64,000 bases of DNA. Origin: CAXQZU01 sp964228555 (GTDB lineage: Bacteria > Planctomycetota > PLA2 > JAEUHO01). The DNA is taken from NCBI GenBank assembly GCA_964228555.1, contig CAXQZU010000017.1, positions 1 to 64,000 of the forward strand. The letters run 5' to 3'. Below the pieces are notes generated by a model. That model ran no database searches, had not been told where the DNA came from, and worked only from the letters and a program-made list of their open reading frames with translations. Both the position numbers and the translations under genes were made by a program. Below, one piece after another: positions 43,855 to 53,080 of this stretch. Numbering within the stretch: position 1 is the stretch's first letter; each line of letters opens with the position of its first letter.

Positions 43855-45651
43855 ATGCGCACCGGATCCGGGCAGTTCCCCGAGGACCGCGACCACGGCC
43901 TCGCCGCGCGCCGGCGCGGTGCCCGGGCCCTGCAGCTGGCCGGGCTGGCGCTGCTCGTGGCCGCGGGTTCGCTGTGGCGTGCAGCGCTGGCCGAGGACCC
44001 GCCCACGACGGGGCCCGACTACGGCTTCTACAAGCAGTTCGTGGCACCCATCGTGGCCGAGCACTGCGCCTCGTGCCATGCCAACCCCCGCAAGCGGCTG
44101 GGCAAGCACCTGCTCAAGCCGGTGCCGGGCCGCACCGTGCGCGAGGCGCAGCACCGCGACAACTTCACGATGCTGCTGGGGCTGGTGGAGCCCGGCGACC
44201 CATCCCAGTCCCTGTGGCTGCTGAAGGCGCTGGGACCCGGCCAGGGCGGCGTCACGCACGAGGGCGGCCAGCGCATCCGGCTGGGCAGTGCCGAGTACGG
44301 CGCGATGGTGGACTGGATCCAGGGCAAGCGGCTGGAGCCGCGCGCCTTCCAGCCGCCCCCCACGCCCGAGGGCGAGCCCGACTTCGCCTTCTACCTCGTG
44401 CGCATCGCCCCCACCCTGGCGCAGGTGTGCGCCGAGTGCCACGCAGGCAAGGGGCAGGGAAAGCTGGCGCTGCGCACGGCCGCGCGTGGCGCCGAGCTCT
44501 CGCTGGAGGACCAGTACGCCAACTACCGCACCGTGCTGGGGCTGGTGGACCGCAAGCGGCCCGAGCGCTCGCGCTTCCTCACCAAGCCGCTGGCCGTGGC
44601 CGACGGCGGCGTGCCCCACAAGGGCGGCGACCGCATCCGCAAGGACGACCCCAACCACGTCAACTGGCTGGCCTTCCTGCGCGCCGAGCGCGGCCCCAGC
44701 CTGCCGGGCAGCGGCACGCGCGACATCACGGGCCCGCTGCTGCTGGAGGCCACGCTGCGCATCGAGGGCGAGAGCATGCAGCGCGAGGGCGAGGTGCTCG
44801 AGCAGGCCGACGCCGTGAAGGTGGAACAGCGCTGGGTGGTGGCAGGCGCTGCGGGCGGTCGCGTGCGGGCCACCGTGCGCGTGCCGGAGGCGGGCGACTA
44901 TGCGCTGGCGCTGGAGGCCGTGGGCGGCGAGGGCACGCTGGCGCTGCGCCTCGATGGCCGCACGCTGGCCGGCATCGAGGTGGGCCTGCTGGACGGCGAG
45001 CGCGGCACGCTGGCGCCGCGCTTCCTGCTGGACGGGCACGCCGCGCTGCGCTCCCCGCGCGGTGCCCTGTGGCGCGAGGACGGCGGCCTCGTGCTCGACG
45101 GCCGGGGCGGAGAGACCTCGTTCCTCGCGGCCGGCGAGGTGGACCACCGCGCCGTGGAGGCCGAGGTGCTGCTGCCCCCCGAGGACGAGGGCGGCGACGA
45201 CGCCTGGCTGCTGTTCGACATGGCCGACGCCGACAACGGCAAGCTGCTGGGGCTCGTGGACGGCGGCCGGCGCGTGGTGATGGGGCTGCTGGAGGGAGGC
45301 GTGCCGCGCATCGTCTCCAGCGCCAAGGCCCTGCGCCCCTCCGAGGAGGGCGCCCCGCGACGGCTGCGGGTGGACTTCATCGAGGGCGTGGCCGTGGGCC
45401 GGCTGGACCTGCAGCCCCTGGTCTTCATGCGGCTGGACCAGCACCTGGGCCAGGGGGCGTTCGGCTTCGCCAGCCACGGGGTGGCCCGCCTGCGCCGGCT
45501 GGAGGCCATCGACCAGTTCCCCGTCCACAAGGTGGCCTTCGGCGAGGGGCCGATCCTGCGGCTGCCGGCCGGGGTTCATGTGCTGGAGCTCGAGCTGCCC
45601 CCGGGCGGCGCCGGGCTGGACGCCCTCACGCTGACGCTCTCGGATCCCTAG
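43855..45651 (+). CDS. Diheme c-type cytochrome protein with jelly-roll-like domain
   Basis: This 598-residue exported protein has a membrane or signal segment (LQLAGLALLVAAGSLWRAALA), then two heme-binding C-x2-C-H motifs, CASCH and CAECH. Each lies at the start of a similar unit followed by LLGLVEPGDPSQSLWLLKAL or VLGLVDRKRPERSRFLTKPL. This arrangement resembles planctomycete cytochrome modules. The C-terminal 300 residues are beta-rich with a LamG/glycan-binding-like pattern (WLLFDMADADNGKLLGLVDG, LPAGVHVLELELPPGGAG). TTCAAT lies six bases before the ATG, matching the leaderless spacing used elsewhere. A role in periplasmic redox chemistry or glycan handling is a guess. Confidence 0.8.
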   Translation: MRTGSGQFPEDRDHGLAARRRGARALQLAGLALLVAAGSLWRAALAEDPPTTGPDYGFYKQFVAPIVAEHCASCHANPRKRLGKHLLKPVPGRTVREAQHRDNFTMLLGLVEPGDPSQSLWLLKALGPGQGGVTHEGGQRIRLGSAEYGAMVDWIQGKRLEPRAFQPPPTPEGEPDFAFYLVRIAPTLAQVCAECHAGKGQGKLALRTAARGAELSLEDQYANYRTVLGLVDRKRPERSRFLTKPLAVADGGVPHKGGDRIRKDDPNHVNWLAFLRAERGPSLPGSGTRDITGPLLLEATLRIEGESMQREGEVLEQADAVKVEQRWVVAGAAGGRVRATVRVPEAGDYALALEAVGGEGTLALRLDGRTLAGIEVGLLDGERGTLAPRFLLDGHAALRSPRGALWREDGGLVLDGRGGETSFLAAGEVDHRAVEAEVLLPPEDEGGDDAWLLFDMADADNGKLLGLVDGGRRVVMGLLEGGVPRIVSSAKALRPSEEGAPRRLRVDFIEGVAVGRLDLQPLVFMRLDQHLGQGAFGFASHGVARLRRLEAIDQFPVHKVAFGEGPILRLPAGVHVLELELPPGGAGLDALTLTLSDP

Positions 45652-45747
45652 CCGGCGCCGCCCCCTGCGAGGCGCGCCCGGACGGCTTCCGGGGGCACCA
45701 GCCGAGGGGGGCCAGCCGGTGCCGTGGCGGGCGGCTCGGGCGCTGCC

Positions 45748-45753
45748 TACCCT
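45748..45753 (+). promoter_or_regulatory. -10 element for multi-EF-hand gene
   Basis: TACCCT predicts a start near 45760 and a leader of about 31 bases containing GGAGG before the ATG at 45791. Confidence 0.4.
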
Positions 45754-45790
45754 GTCAGGGCCGGCCCGTGCCGGCACCCGGAGGTCCTCG

Positions 45791-47350
45791 ATGCGCGTTC
45801 CCGGCTCCCTGCCTGTCACACCCTCCCGCTCCCCGCTGGGCGTCACCTTCCAGCTGCTGGCCGCCTTGGCGGCGCTGGGCCTTGCACTGCCCGCAGGAGC
45901 CGAGGGTCCGCCGCCGCGGGAGAGCCAGTTCTTCGAGGCGCTGGACGGCGATCGCGACGGCAAGGTGACGCTGGAGGAGTTCCGCGCCGCGGGCAAGGAC
46001 GAGGCTGCCTTCTCGCTGCTGGACCGCAACCAGGACGGCGCCATCACGCCCGAGGACCTGGGCCTGCCCGCCGACTACAAGCCCACGGGGCGCACGACCC
46101 CCGTGAAGCCGGGCGGCCCGCCGGCGCAGGGCGGGCCCGGCGCGCCCGGCGGCGCACCGGCTGGAGGAGGCGGACCGGCTGGCGCAGGCAAGGGCGCGGG
46201 CGGCGAGCGGGCCCGGCGCATGAAGGAGATGGACGCCAACGGGGACGGCAAGGTGTCCCGCGACGAGTGGAAGGGTGAAGCGAGCGTCTTCGACCGCATG
46301 GACCGCAACAAGGACGGCGTGCTCGACGCCAGCGACATGCAGGGCGGCCGCGAGGGCGGCAAGGGTGGCGGCAAGCCCGGTGAACCCGAGCAGCCCGGCC
46401 AGCCCCGCGAGAAGGGTCCCGGTGGGCCTCCCCCCGGCGGCTTCGGTGGGCCGGGCGGCCCGCCTGCGGGCGGTCCTGCTGCGGGCGGTCCCGGCGGGTT
46501 CGGGCCGGGCCAGGGCCCGGGTGCCGGTGCCCCTCAGGGCGGGATGCTGCGCCCCGAGCTCGTGAAGTCGCGCTGGGCCAAGATGGACAAGGACGGCGAC
46601 GGCAAGGTGTCGCGCGATGAGTACACGGGCGAGTTCGACTTCGAGCGCCTCGACGTGGACCGCGACGGATTCCTCACGGACGTCGACCTCAAGGGCCTGA
46701 TGGGCGCGATGGGCGGCGGGCAGCCGCAGGGCCCGGGGCAGCCGGGCCAGCCTCAGGGTCCCGGCGGGCAGGGCGGTCCCGGGGGTCCTGGCGGCGCAGG
46801 TGCGCCGGGCCAGGCGCAGGCTGCTCAAGCCGGCCAGGAGCCCTCGCCCGAGCAGGTGCAGCGCCGCTTCCAGGAGCTGGACGCGGACAAGAGCGGCGCG
46901 CTGGAGCCCGCCGAGCTCGACGAGCGCATGCGCGAGCGCATGATGCGCGCGGACGAGGATGGCGACGGCAAGGTGTCGCAGGACGAGTTCATGCGCGGTG
47001 CCAAGCGCCTGCGCCGCGAGGGCGGCAAGGCCCCCGGCCAGCCGGGCGGGCCGCAGGGTGGACCGCAGGGCGGGCCGCAGGGTGGACCCCAAGGCGGGCC
47101 GCAGGGTGGACCGCAGGGCGGCCCCCCGCCCGGCGGCGGCGATCCGCGCGCCCTGCTGCAGCGCTTCGATCACGACCGCGACGGCAAGGTGCTGCGCGAG
47201 CAGTTCCCCGGCAGCGACGAGGCCTTCGCGCGGCTGGACCGGGACGGAGACGGCGTGCTCACCGAGGCCGACTTCCCGCCGCCCCCTCCCGGTGCGCCGC
47301 AGCCGCCGCAGGGCCCTCCGCAGGGCCCGCAGGGGCCGGGCGGCGCCTAG
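45791..47350 (+). CDS. Secreted multi-EF-hand protein with collagen-like linkers
   Basis: This 519-residue exported protein has a signal peptide (FQLLAALAALGLALPAGAEG). Ten EF-hand loops occur in five pairs: DGDRDGKVTLEE, DRNQDGAITPED, DANGDGKVSRDE, DRNKDGVLDASD, DKDGDGKVSRDE, DVDRDGFLTDVD, DADKSGALEPAE, DEDGDGKVSQDE, DHDRDGKVLREQ and DRDGDGVLTEAD. The pairs are separated by Gly/Pro/Gln-rich linkers such as (GPQG)n. Most loops keep Asp at 1, 3 and 5 and an acidic residue at 12, so calcium binding is expected. Many Planctomycetota secrete such EF-hand proteins; the specific role is unknown. Confidence 0.82.
   Translation: MRVPGSLPVTPSRSPLGVTFQLLAALAALGLALPAGAEGPPPRESQFFEALDGDRDGKVTLEEFRAAGKDEAAFSLLDRNQDGAITPEDLGLPADYKPTGRTTPVKPGGPPAQGGPGAPGGAPAGGGGPAGAGKGAGGERARRMKEMDANGDGKVSRDEWKGEASVFDRMDRNKDGVLDASDMQGGREGGKGGGKPGEPEQPGQPREKGPGGPPPGGFGGPGGPPAGGPAAGGPGGFGPGQGPGAGAPQGGMLRPELVKSRWAKMDKDGDGKVSRDEYTGEFDFERLDVDRDGFLTDVDLKGLMGAMGGGQPQGPGQPGQPQGPGGQGGPGGPGGAGAPGQAQAAQAGQEPSPEQVQRRFQELDADKSGALEPAELDERMRERMMRADEDGDGKVSQDEFMRGAKRLRREGGKAPGQPGGPQGGPQGGPQGGPQGGPQGGPQGGPPPGGGDPRALLQRFDHDRDGKVLREQFPGSDEAFARLDRDGDGVLTEADFPPPPPGAPQPPQGPPQGPQGPGGA
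47045..47125 (+). repeat. 12-bp tandem repeats encoding Gly-Gly-Pro-Gln
   Basis: About seven copies of a 12-base unit (variants of GGCGGGCCGCAG and GGTGGACCGCAG) encode a GGPQ repeat in the EF-hand protein. The unit is regular enough for copy-number change by recombination or slippage. Confidence 0.7.
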
Positions 47351-47447
47351 GCAGCACAGCCCTCGGGGCCCCGGAGGCCTGGCCCGGCCGCGCGCACGCG
47401 CGCGCCGACCGCTCGCCTACGCCGCAGGCGTAGAGGCCCTAGGCGCC
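47342..47447. terminator. Inverted repeat and small hairpin between convergent genes
   Basis: GGCGCCTAGG (47342-47351) and CCTAGGCGCC (47438-47447) are perfect inverted copies that each contain one of the convergent stop codons. Between them CTACGCC-GCA-GGCGTAG (47417-47433) forms a compact 7-bp hairpin. Termination is possible but there is no T-tract. Confidence 0.35.
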
Positions 47448-48038
47448 CGCGCCCGCCTGCGCATCGGCCTGCACGCGCGTGCGGGGCGCGGCAGCACGCT
47501 CGTCCTCGCTGGGCGTGGCCACGAAGGCGCGCAGGCGGGCGACCTCGGCCGGCCACTCCGGCGAGATGCGCACCTTGAGGAAGGCGGAGAGGCACAGGTC
47601 GAGGTCGTCCTCGAGGTCTTCCAGCGCGGCCAGCTGCGCCTCGAGCCGCTCGCGCGCGGGGCCGGGCTCCGGCGCGGGCAGCCGCACGCCGGAGAAGTCG
47701 AGGTCCTCCGCGCGGATCGTCACGCGCCGCTCGGCCTCGCCGCGTGCGATCACGATGCGCGCCGCCACCAGCACCTTGCCGCTGCGCAGGGCCGCGCGCG
47801 CCTCCACGCTGGCGCCCGGCACGCCAGCCCGCAGCACGGCCTTGCGCGCAGCCGAGCGCTCGCCGCGGAACTCGAGGTGCTCGTCGAAGAGCACGCACAC
47901 CTCGCTGCCGTCGGGATGATGGAAGGTGGGCCGCTCGGCCGCGCGCCACCACAGCCACGTCAGGAACTCAGGACCCAGGAAGTCGAGGCCGCCACGGGCG
48001 TCGATGCCGGGGGCCGCAGCACGGGAGGGCGCGATCAC
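47439..48038 (-). CDS. Conserved partner protein coupled to RdgC-like gene
   Basis: This 199-residue protein begins with GGLDFLGPEFLTWLWWRAAE, continues as an alternating beta region (VCVLFDEHLEFRGE, VRISPEWPAEV) and ends in a low-complexity tail. FLGxEFLTWLWxxSE-type proteins occur beside RdgC homologues in other bacteria; I recognise this pairing from general knowledge, not from a search. Its GTG overlaps the stop of the rdgC-like gene as GTGA. It could be a separate subunit, or the second half of an ancestral longer protein. No catalytic motif is evident. Confidence 0.7.
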   Translation of the reverse strand: MIAPSRAAAPGIDARGGLDFLGPEFLTWLWWRAAERPTFHHPDGSEVCVLFDEHLEFRGERSAARKAVLRAGVPGASVEARAALRSGKVLVAARIVIARGEAERRVTIRAEDLDFSGVRLPAPEPGPARERLEAQLAALEDLEDDLDLCLSAFLKVRISPEWPAEVARLRAFVATPSEDERAAAPRTRVQADAQAGAGA

Positions 48039-48712
48039 GAGGGCATCCTCCGGCTGGCAGGCAGGCCCTCGGGCGCATCGCCGACGCCCGCGGCCTCCCA
48101 GAACACGGTGCGCTCCAGCGCGTGCAGTGCCTCGGGGCGGTCGCCACGCTCCTCGAGCAGCTCCACCCCGCGCTGGAAGGGCGTGAGGGGCAGCAGCGAG
48201 GCGTCGAAGGTGTCGCTGAACAGGGCGCAAAGGGCCTCGTGCGCCCGGCGGGAGAGCGTGAGCAGGCGCACCTCGCGGCGACGCGTGTCCACGACCACGG
48301 TGAAGGCGTCCACCGAGGGCGAGGTCTGCTTCATCAGCTCCTCGGCCAGGTGCTGGCGCAGCTCGGCGCGCTCGTCGCGCGACACGCGGCGCAGGCCGCC
48401 CGCCTCCTCGGAGGCCTGCGCCCGGGCGCGCACCTCCAGGTCGAGCTGGGCCCGCAGCAGGCGGGCGTTGACGCGCCGCCGGTCCATGCGCAGGCCCAGC
48501 ACCACCTGCTCGCCGCGCAGCAGCGTGTCGGCGTCGAAGCGCGTCACCAGCAGGTTGTCGGCCGTGACCCAGCCGTGGCTGCGCTCCTCGCGCGCCGCCA
48601 GCGGCAGGAAGCGCCGGTCCGTCAGGCGCTTGGCCATCTCGTCGGAGGCGGGCGCGGGCAGGGAGCCCTGGATGCGATAGCGGCGCAGCGAGCAGGTGCG
48701 GAGGGCGAGCAT
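48035..48712 (-). CDS. rdgC: RdgC-like recombination-associated protein
   Basis: This 225-residue protein aligns by pattern with the N-terminal two thirds of RdgC: a start MLALRTCSLRRYRIQGSLP, HGWVTADNLLV, the charged middle RVSRDERAELRQHLAEELMKQ, and AFTVVVDTRRREVRLLTLS. RdgC forms a ring on double-stranded DNA and limits RecA. The usual length is about 300 residues, so this one is short and the missing part may be supplied by the coupled downstream protein. A TAGAGT hexamer lies nine bases before the ATG. Confidence 0.65.
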   Translation of the reverse strand: MLALRTCSLRRYRIQGSLPAPASDEMAKRLTDRRFLPLAAREERSHGWVTADNLLVTRFDADTLLRGEQVVLGLRMDRRRVNARLLRAQLDLEVRARAQASEEAGGLRRVSRDERAELRQHLAEELMKQTSPSVDAFTVVVDTRRREVRLLTLSRRAHEALCALFSDTFDASLLPLTPFQRGVELLEERGDRPEALHALERTVFWEAAGVGDAPEGLPASRRMPS

Positions 48713-48721
48713 GGGGCGCGG

Positions 48722-48727
48722 ACTCTA
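48722..48727 (-). promoter_or_regulatory. -10 element, near-leaderless rdgC-like promoter
   Basis: TAGAGT on the minus strand ends nine bases before the ATG at 48712, predicting a leader of two or three bases. Confidence 0.45.
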
Positions 48728-48808
48728 GACCTGCGCGGGGACACAGTCCGGGGCGCACGCACCCGGCGCGGCGCGGCGCCCTCCACGCTCAACGCGCGCG
48801 GGCCCGCG

Positions 48809-49612
48809 CTAGGCCCATGGCCTGAGCCGCACGCCGGGCCGCAGGCGCGCGATGCGCCGCACGGCCTTGCCGGCGTCGGCGCCTTCCTCCAGGTAGGCCT
48901 CGAGCGTGGCCAGCCGGTCGCTGCGCGGCATGCGGCCCCGCCAGTCGGCGTCCAGCGTGGCCAGGTCGTGCCATGCGCCCCGGCGCCAGGAGGGCGGGCC
49001 CGCACGGCGGCAGTCGCACAGCCAGAGGCGTGGCTCGTGCACGCCCGCCTCGTCCACGCGCAGCAGGATGTTGCGCGGGTAGAGGTCGCGGTGCACGAGG
49101 CCGAAGGCATGCAGGCGATGCAGCACATGGCCCAGCAGCATGGCCACCTTGCGCCGCAGGCGGCGGTCCGTGCGCAGGGGGTCGGCGGGGTCGAGCAGGC
49201 GCTGCTGCAGGTCCCGCGTGCCGGGCACGTGCTCCGTGAGCAGCGCATGGGCCGAGAGGCGCCCCCCCACCGAGCGTGAGGCGGCCACCACGGGCCGCAC
49301 GGCCGGCACCTGCTGCTCGCGCATCTGGGCCAGCGCGCGGAACTCCTGCAGGCACGGGGCGCTGCCCAGCAGCGTGCCGCGTCCCAGCAGGCCGCGGCTG
49401 CGGGACCACGAAGGGTAGGCGTAGCGCTTGAGGTGGAAGCGCCCCACCGTGCCCGCCACCGGCAGGTCCACGACGCGTACCACGTGCGCGGCGTCCGCAT
49501 CGCCGCCCAGCGACAGCAGCTGCGCCGCGGTGCCCACGCCCGCCGCGTGCAGCGCCGGCGCCAGCGACGGGTCGATGAGCAACCGCTCGCCCACGCGCAC
49601 CTCCGACGGCAC
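48809..49612 (-). CDS. Kdo-kinase/InaA-like lipopolysaccharide kinase
   Basis: This 267-residue small kinase has the nucleotide-binding Lys62 in FHLKRYAYPSW, a partner Glu90, the catalytic loop VHRDLYPRNILL (H174, D176, N181) and a metal-binding Asp200 in LWLCDCRRAG. HRDLYPRN is the hallmark of KdkA and related LPS-core kinases. All key residues are present, unlike in the family member at 12189-12965. It likely phosphorylates a Kdo or heptose in the LPS core, consistent with lptB in this window. The start is a GTG; another ATG four bases upstream is out of frame. Confidence 0.83.
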   Translation of the reverse strand: MPSEVRVGERLLIDPSLAPALHAAGVGTAAQLLSLGGDADAAHVVRVVDLPVAGTVGRFHLKRYAYPSWSRSRGLLGRGTLLGSAPCLQEFRALAQMREQQVPAVRPVVAASRSVGGRLSAHALLTEHVPGTRDLQQRLLDPADPLRTDRRLRRKVAMLLGHVLHRLHAFGLVHRDLYPRNILLRVDEAGVHEPRLWLCDCRRAGPPSWRRGAWHDLATLDADWRGRMPRSDRLATLEAYLEEGADAGKAVRRIARLRPGVRLRPWA

Positions 49613-49651
49613 GCATGCGCACCCATCGCGCGCACCGGCTGCGTCGATTTG

Positions 49652-49657
49652 AGAGTA
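49652..49657 (-). promoter_or_regulatory. -10 element for Kdo-kinase-like gene
   Basis: TACTCT on the minus strand predicts a start near 49645 and a leader of about 33 bases. Confidence 0.35.
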
Positions 49658-49738
49658 CGACAGCGCGCGCGAGCACGGATTTTCTCAACTTGAGAGCCGC
49701 ACGCCACCTTCCTGCTTCGCAAAGGGTGCTAGGAGATA

Positions 49739-49754
49739 TGGCACGGGAGTTGAT
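49739..49754 (+). promoter_or_regulatory. Imperfect sigma-54-like promoter candidate
   Basis: TGGCAC-GGGAG-TTGAT matches the sigma-54 consensus TGGCAC-N5-TTGCW except that the conserved C at -12 is A. It lies in an A+T-richer region about 150 bases before the Lys-rich small gene and near an NtrC-type gene. The -12 mismatch makes it doubtful. Confidence 0.25.
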
Positions 49755-49905
49755 ATGGTGTGGGTGCCACGTGCGCGCGCACGCGGTGCCTCCAGCAAGC
49801 TGGTCCGTCGCGACGCCACGAGCGATGGATCAGGGCTGGAGCGCGGAGGGAGACGATCGTGGCAAGCCCCGCCTTGGCGGTGGCTCATCCCTGGAGGCAG
49901 ATCCC

Positions 49906-49971
49906 ATGGCGAAGAAGAAGAAGGCGAAGCGCAAGACGGCCAAGAAGAAGGCCCGCGCGAAGAAGAAGTAG
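49906..49971 (+). CDS. 21-residue lysine-rich small protein
   Basis: An ATG at 49906, with GGAGG nine bases upstream, opens a 21-codon frame whose product is Lys/Ala/Arg only after the start (MAKKKKAKRKTAKKKARAKKK split: 12 Lys in 21). The stop is followed at once by two hairpins, the second a strong terminator, so this is the last coding feature of its transcript. The codons are mostly AAG. Such a peptide would bind nucleic acid non-specifically, for example as a chromatin- or ribosome-associated basic peptide. A longer in-frame reading from 49739 or earlier exists but has no ribosome-binding site. The transcript could also act as an RNA. Confidence 0.55.
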   Translation: MAKKKKAKRKTAKKKARAKKK

Positions 49972-50049
49972 CTGGCCTCGCCAGCTCGATTCCGCTGGCT
50001 TGGCCAGCTGCAGCCGCCGCCCCCACAAGGGCGGCGGCTGTGTTCGTTT
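49970..50049 (+). terminator. Rho-independent terminator after Lys-rich small gene
   Basis: CAGCCGCCGCCC (50011-50022) and GGGCGGCGGCTG (50029-50040) form a perfect 12-bp stem with a six-base loop, followed by TGTTCGTTT. Just before it, AGCTGGCC (49970-49977) and GGCCAGCT (50002-50009) can form another hairpin starting in the stop codon. This is the best terminator in the window. Confidence 0.85.
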
Positions 50050-50114
50050 GAGGGGCCGCCCTCCCGGGCACGCATCGGGGGCGGGAGCAGGCCCCGACCT
50101 GCTCGGAACCCGCC

Positions 50115-51752
<1,638 letters not shown>

Positions 51753-51754
51753 GG

Positions 51755-52957
51755 CTAGCGCCTCCCCCGGGCACGCCGCGAGGGCGCCAGCGGCAGCCGC
51801 ACGACGGCGCGCGCACCGCCGCCGGTCACGTCAAGCAGCGCGATGCTGCCGCCGTGGGCCGAGACGATCTCGCGCACGAGGTAGAGGCCCAGCCCGGCAC
51901 CGCGCGGCTTGGTGGAACGGAAGGGCTCGAAGGGCCGCTCGCGCACGCTGCTGGGGACGCCCGGCCCGTTGTCGCGCACCACCAGCCTCGCGCCGTCAGG
52001 TCCGCGCCGCACGGAGATGGTGATGCGCCCGGGGGCCTTGCGTGCGCCCGCGTGGGCCTCCACCGCGTCCAGCGCGTTGTCCAGGAGGTTGAGCAGCACG
52101 CGGCGCATCTGGTGGCGGTCGGCGTGCACGAGGCAGGCTCCGCTGGAGGCCTGCAGGCCCAGGGCCGCGCCACGCCCCTGCGCCCGCTCGCGCTGCTCGG
52201 CCACGAAGGCCGAGGCCACGCGCGTGAGGTCCACCGTCTCGCGCTGGCTGCCGCCGATCTTCGAGAGGGCGAGGTAGTGCGTGATGATCTGGTTGAGTCG
52301 CTCGATCTCCTCGCGCACGGCGCCCAGCGTGGCCGTGACGCTCTCGCTGGCGGTGCCCGCCGAGCCCAGCTCGTCCTCCAGCAGGTCTGCCGAGAGGAAC
52401 AGCGAGTTGAGCGGGTTGCGGAACTCGTGCGCGATGCTGCCCGCCACCTTGGCCATGGCCGAGAGCTTCTCGGTCTCCAGCAGGCGCTGGCGGATGGTCT
52501 GGACCTCGCTGAGGTCCTCCAGCACCACCACGCGGCGCCGGCTGCGGGCCGCCTCGCCGGAGGCACCGGGCAGGCGTGCCTGCGTCACGGCACGCAGGCG
52601 CACCGGCACCTCGCGCCCGTCGGCGTGCTGCAGCACGCACTCCAGCTCGACGGGCGCCGCCTGCTCGCCGGCGGCCGCCAGCGCGCGCTGCACCGGGTGC
52701 GGGTCCGGGAACAAGGCGAGGAAGCCGGCGCGGCGCAGCCACCCCAGGCGGCGGCCCGTGAGCCGCTCCGCGCCCGCGCTCCACTGCTCCACGGCGCCGT
52801 CGCCCGACAGCACCGCCACCCCGTCGGGCACGGCGGCCATCAAGGCCTCGCCCAGTCCCGGCGCGGGTGCCGCGGCGGGCGTGTGCGGCGCGACCGGGAC
52901 CACGGCGGGTGCCGCCGGCGCGCGTCGAGGCGGCAGGAGGGCACTCGCACGTCGCAT
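51755..52957 (-). CDS. Cytoplasmic PAS histidine kinase (NtrB-like)
   Basis: This 400-residue kinase has no membrane segment. A Pro/Ala-rich start leads to a PAS domain (MAAVPDGVAVLSGDGAVEQW), then HisKA (GSIAHEFRNPLNSLFLSADL) with the phospho-acceptor His, and the HATPase domain with LLNLLDNALDAVEAH, RDNGPGVP and GAGLGLYLV. It forms a pair with the NtrC-family gene directly downstream. The promoter TACCTT is eight bases before the ATG. The TPR genes at 53081 onward are divergent, so they could be targets. Confidence 0.92.
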   Translation of the reverse strand: MRRASALLPPRRAPAAPAVVPVAPHTPAAAPAPGLGEALMAAVPDGVAVLSGDGAVEQWSAGAERLTGRRLGWLRRAGFLALFPDPHPVQRALAAAGEQAAPVELECVLQHADGREVPVRLRAVTQARLPGASGEAARSRRRVVVLEDLSEVQTIRQRLLETEKLSAMAKVAGSIAHEFRNPLNSLFLSADLLEDELGSAGTASESVTATLGAVREEIERLNQIITHYLALSKIGGSQRETVDLTRVASAFVAEQRERAQGRGAALGLQASSGACLVHADRHQMRRVLLNLLDNALDAVEAHAGARKAPGRITISVRRGPDGARLVVRDNGPGVPSSVRERPFEPFRSTKPRGAGLGLYLVREIVSAHGGSIALLDVTGGGARAVVRLPLAPSRRARGRR

Positions 52958-52965
52958 CGAGCGGG

Positions 52966-52971
52966 AAGGTA
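52966..52971 (-). promoter_or_regulatory. -10 element, near-leaderless promoter for NtrB/NtrC-like operon
   Basis: TACCTT on the minus strand ends eight bases before the ATG at 52957, leaving a leader of about one or two bases. Confidence 0.45.
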
Positions 52972-53080
52972 GCCGTGGCGGGGGACGGCCGCCGGGCGTG
53001 GTGGGGCTGGCCCACAGCCGCGCCTCTGGCGACACTCCGCGCGGCCCGGCGCATGCCGGTGCAGCCTGGTGGAGCCCCCC

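Noticed and set aside
48035..48038. Frameshift splitting a single RdgC gene
   Set aside because: The junction is a standard GTGA overlap and the second protein starts a distinct domain; two coupled genes are simpler, although fusion in relatives should be checked.
49739..49905. N-terminal extension of the Lys-rich small protein from upstream starts
   Set aside because: No ribosome-binding site or conserved-looking sequence, while GGAGG directly precedes the ATG at 49906.
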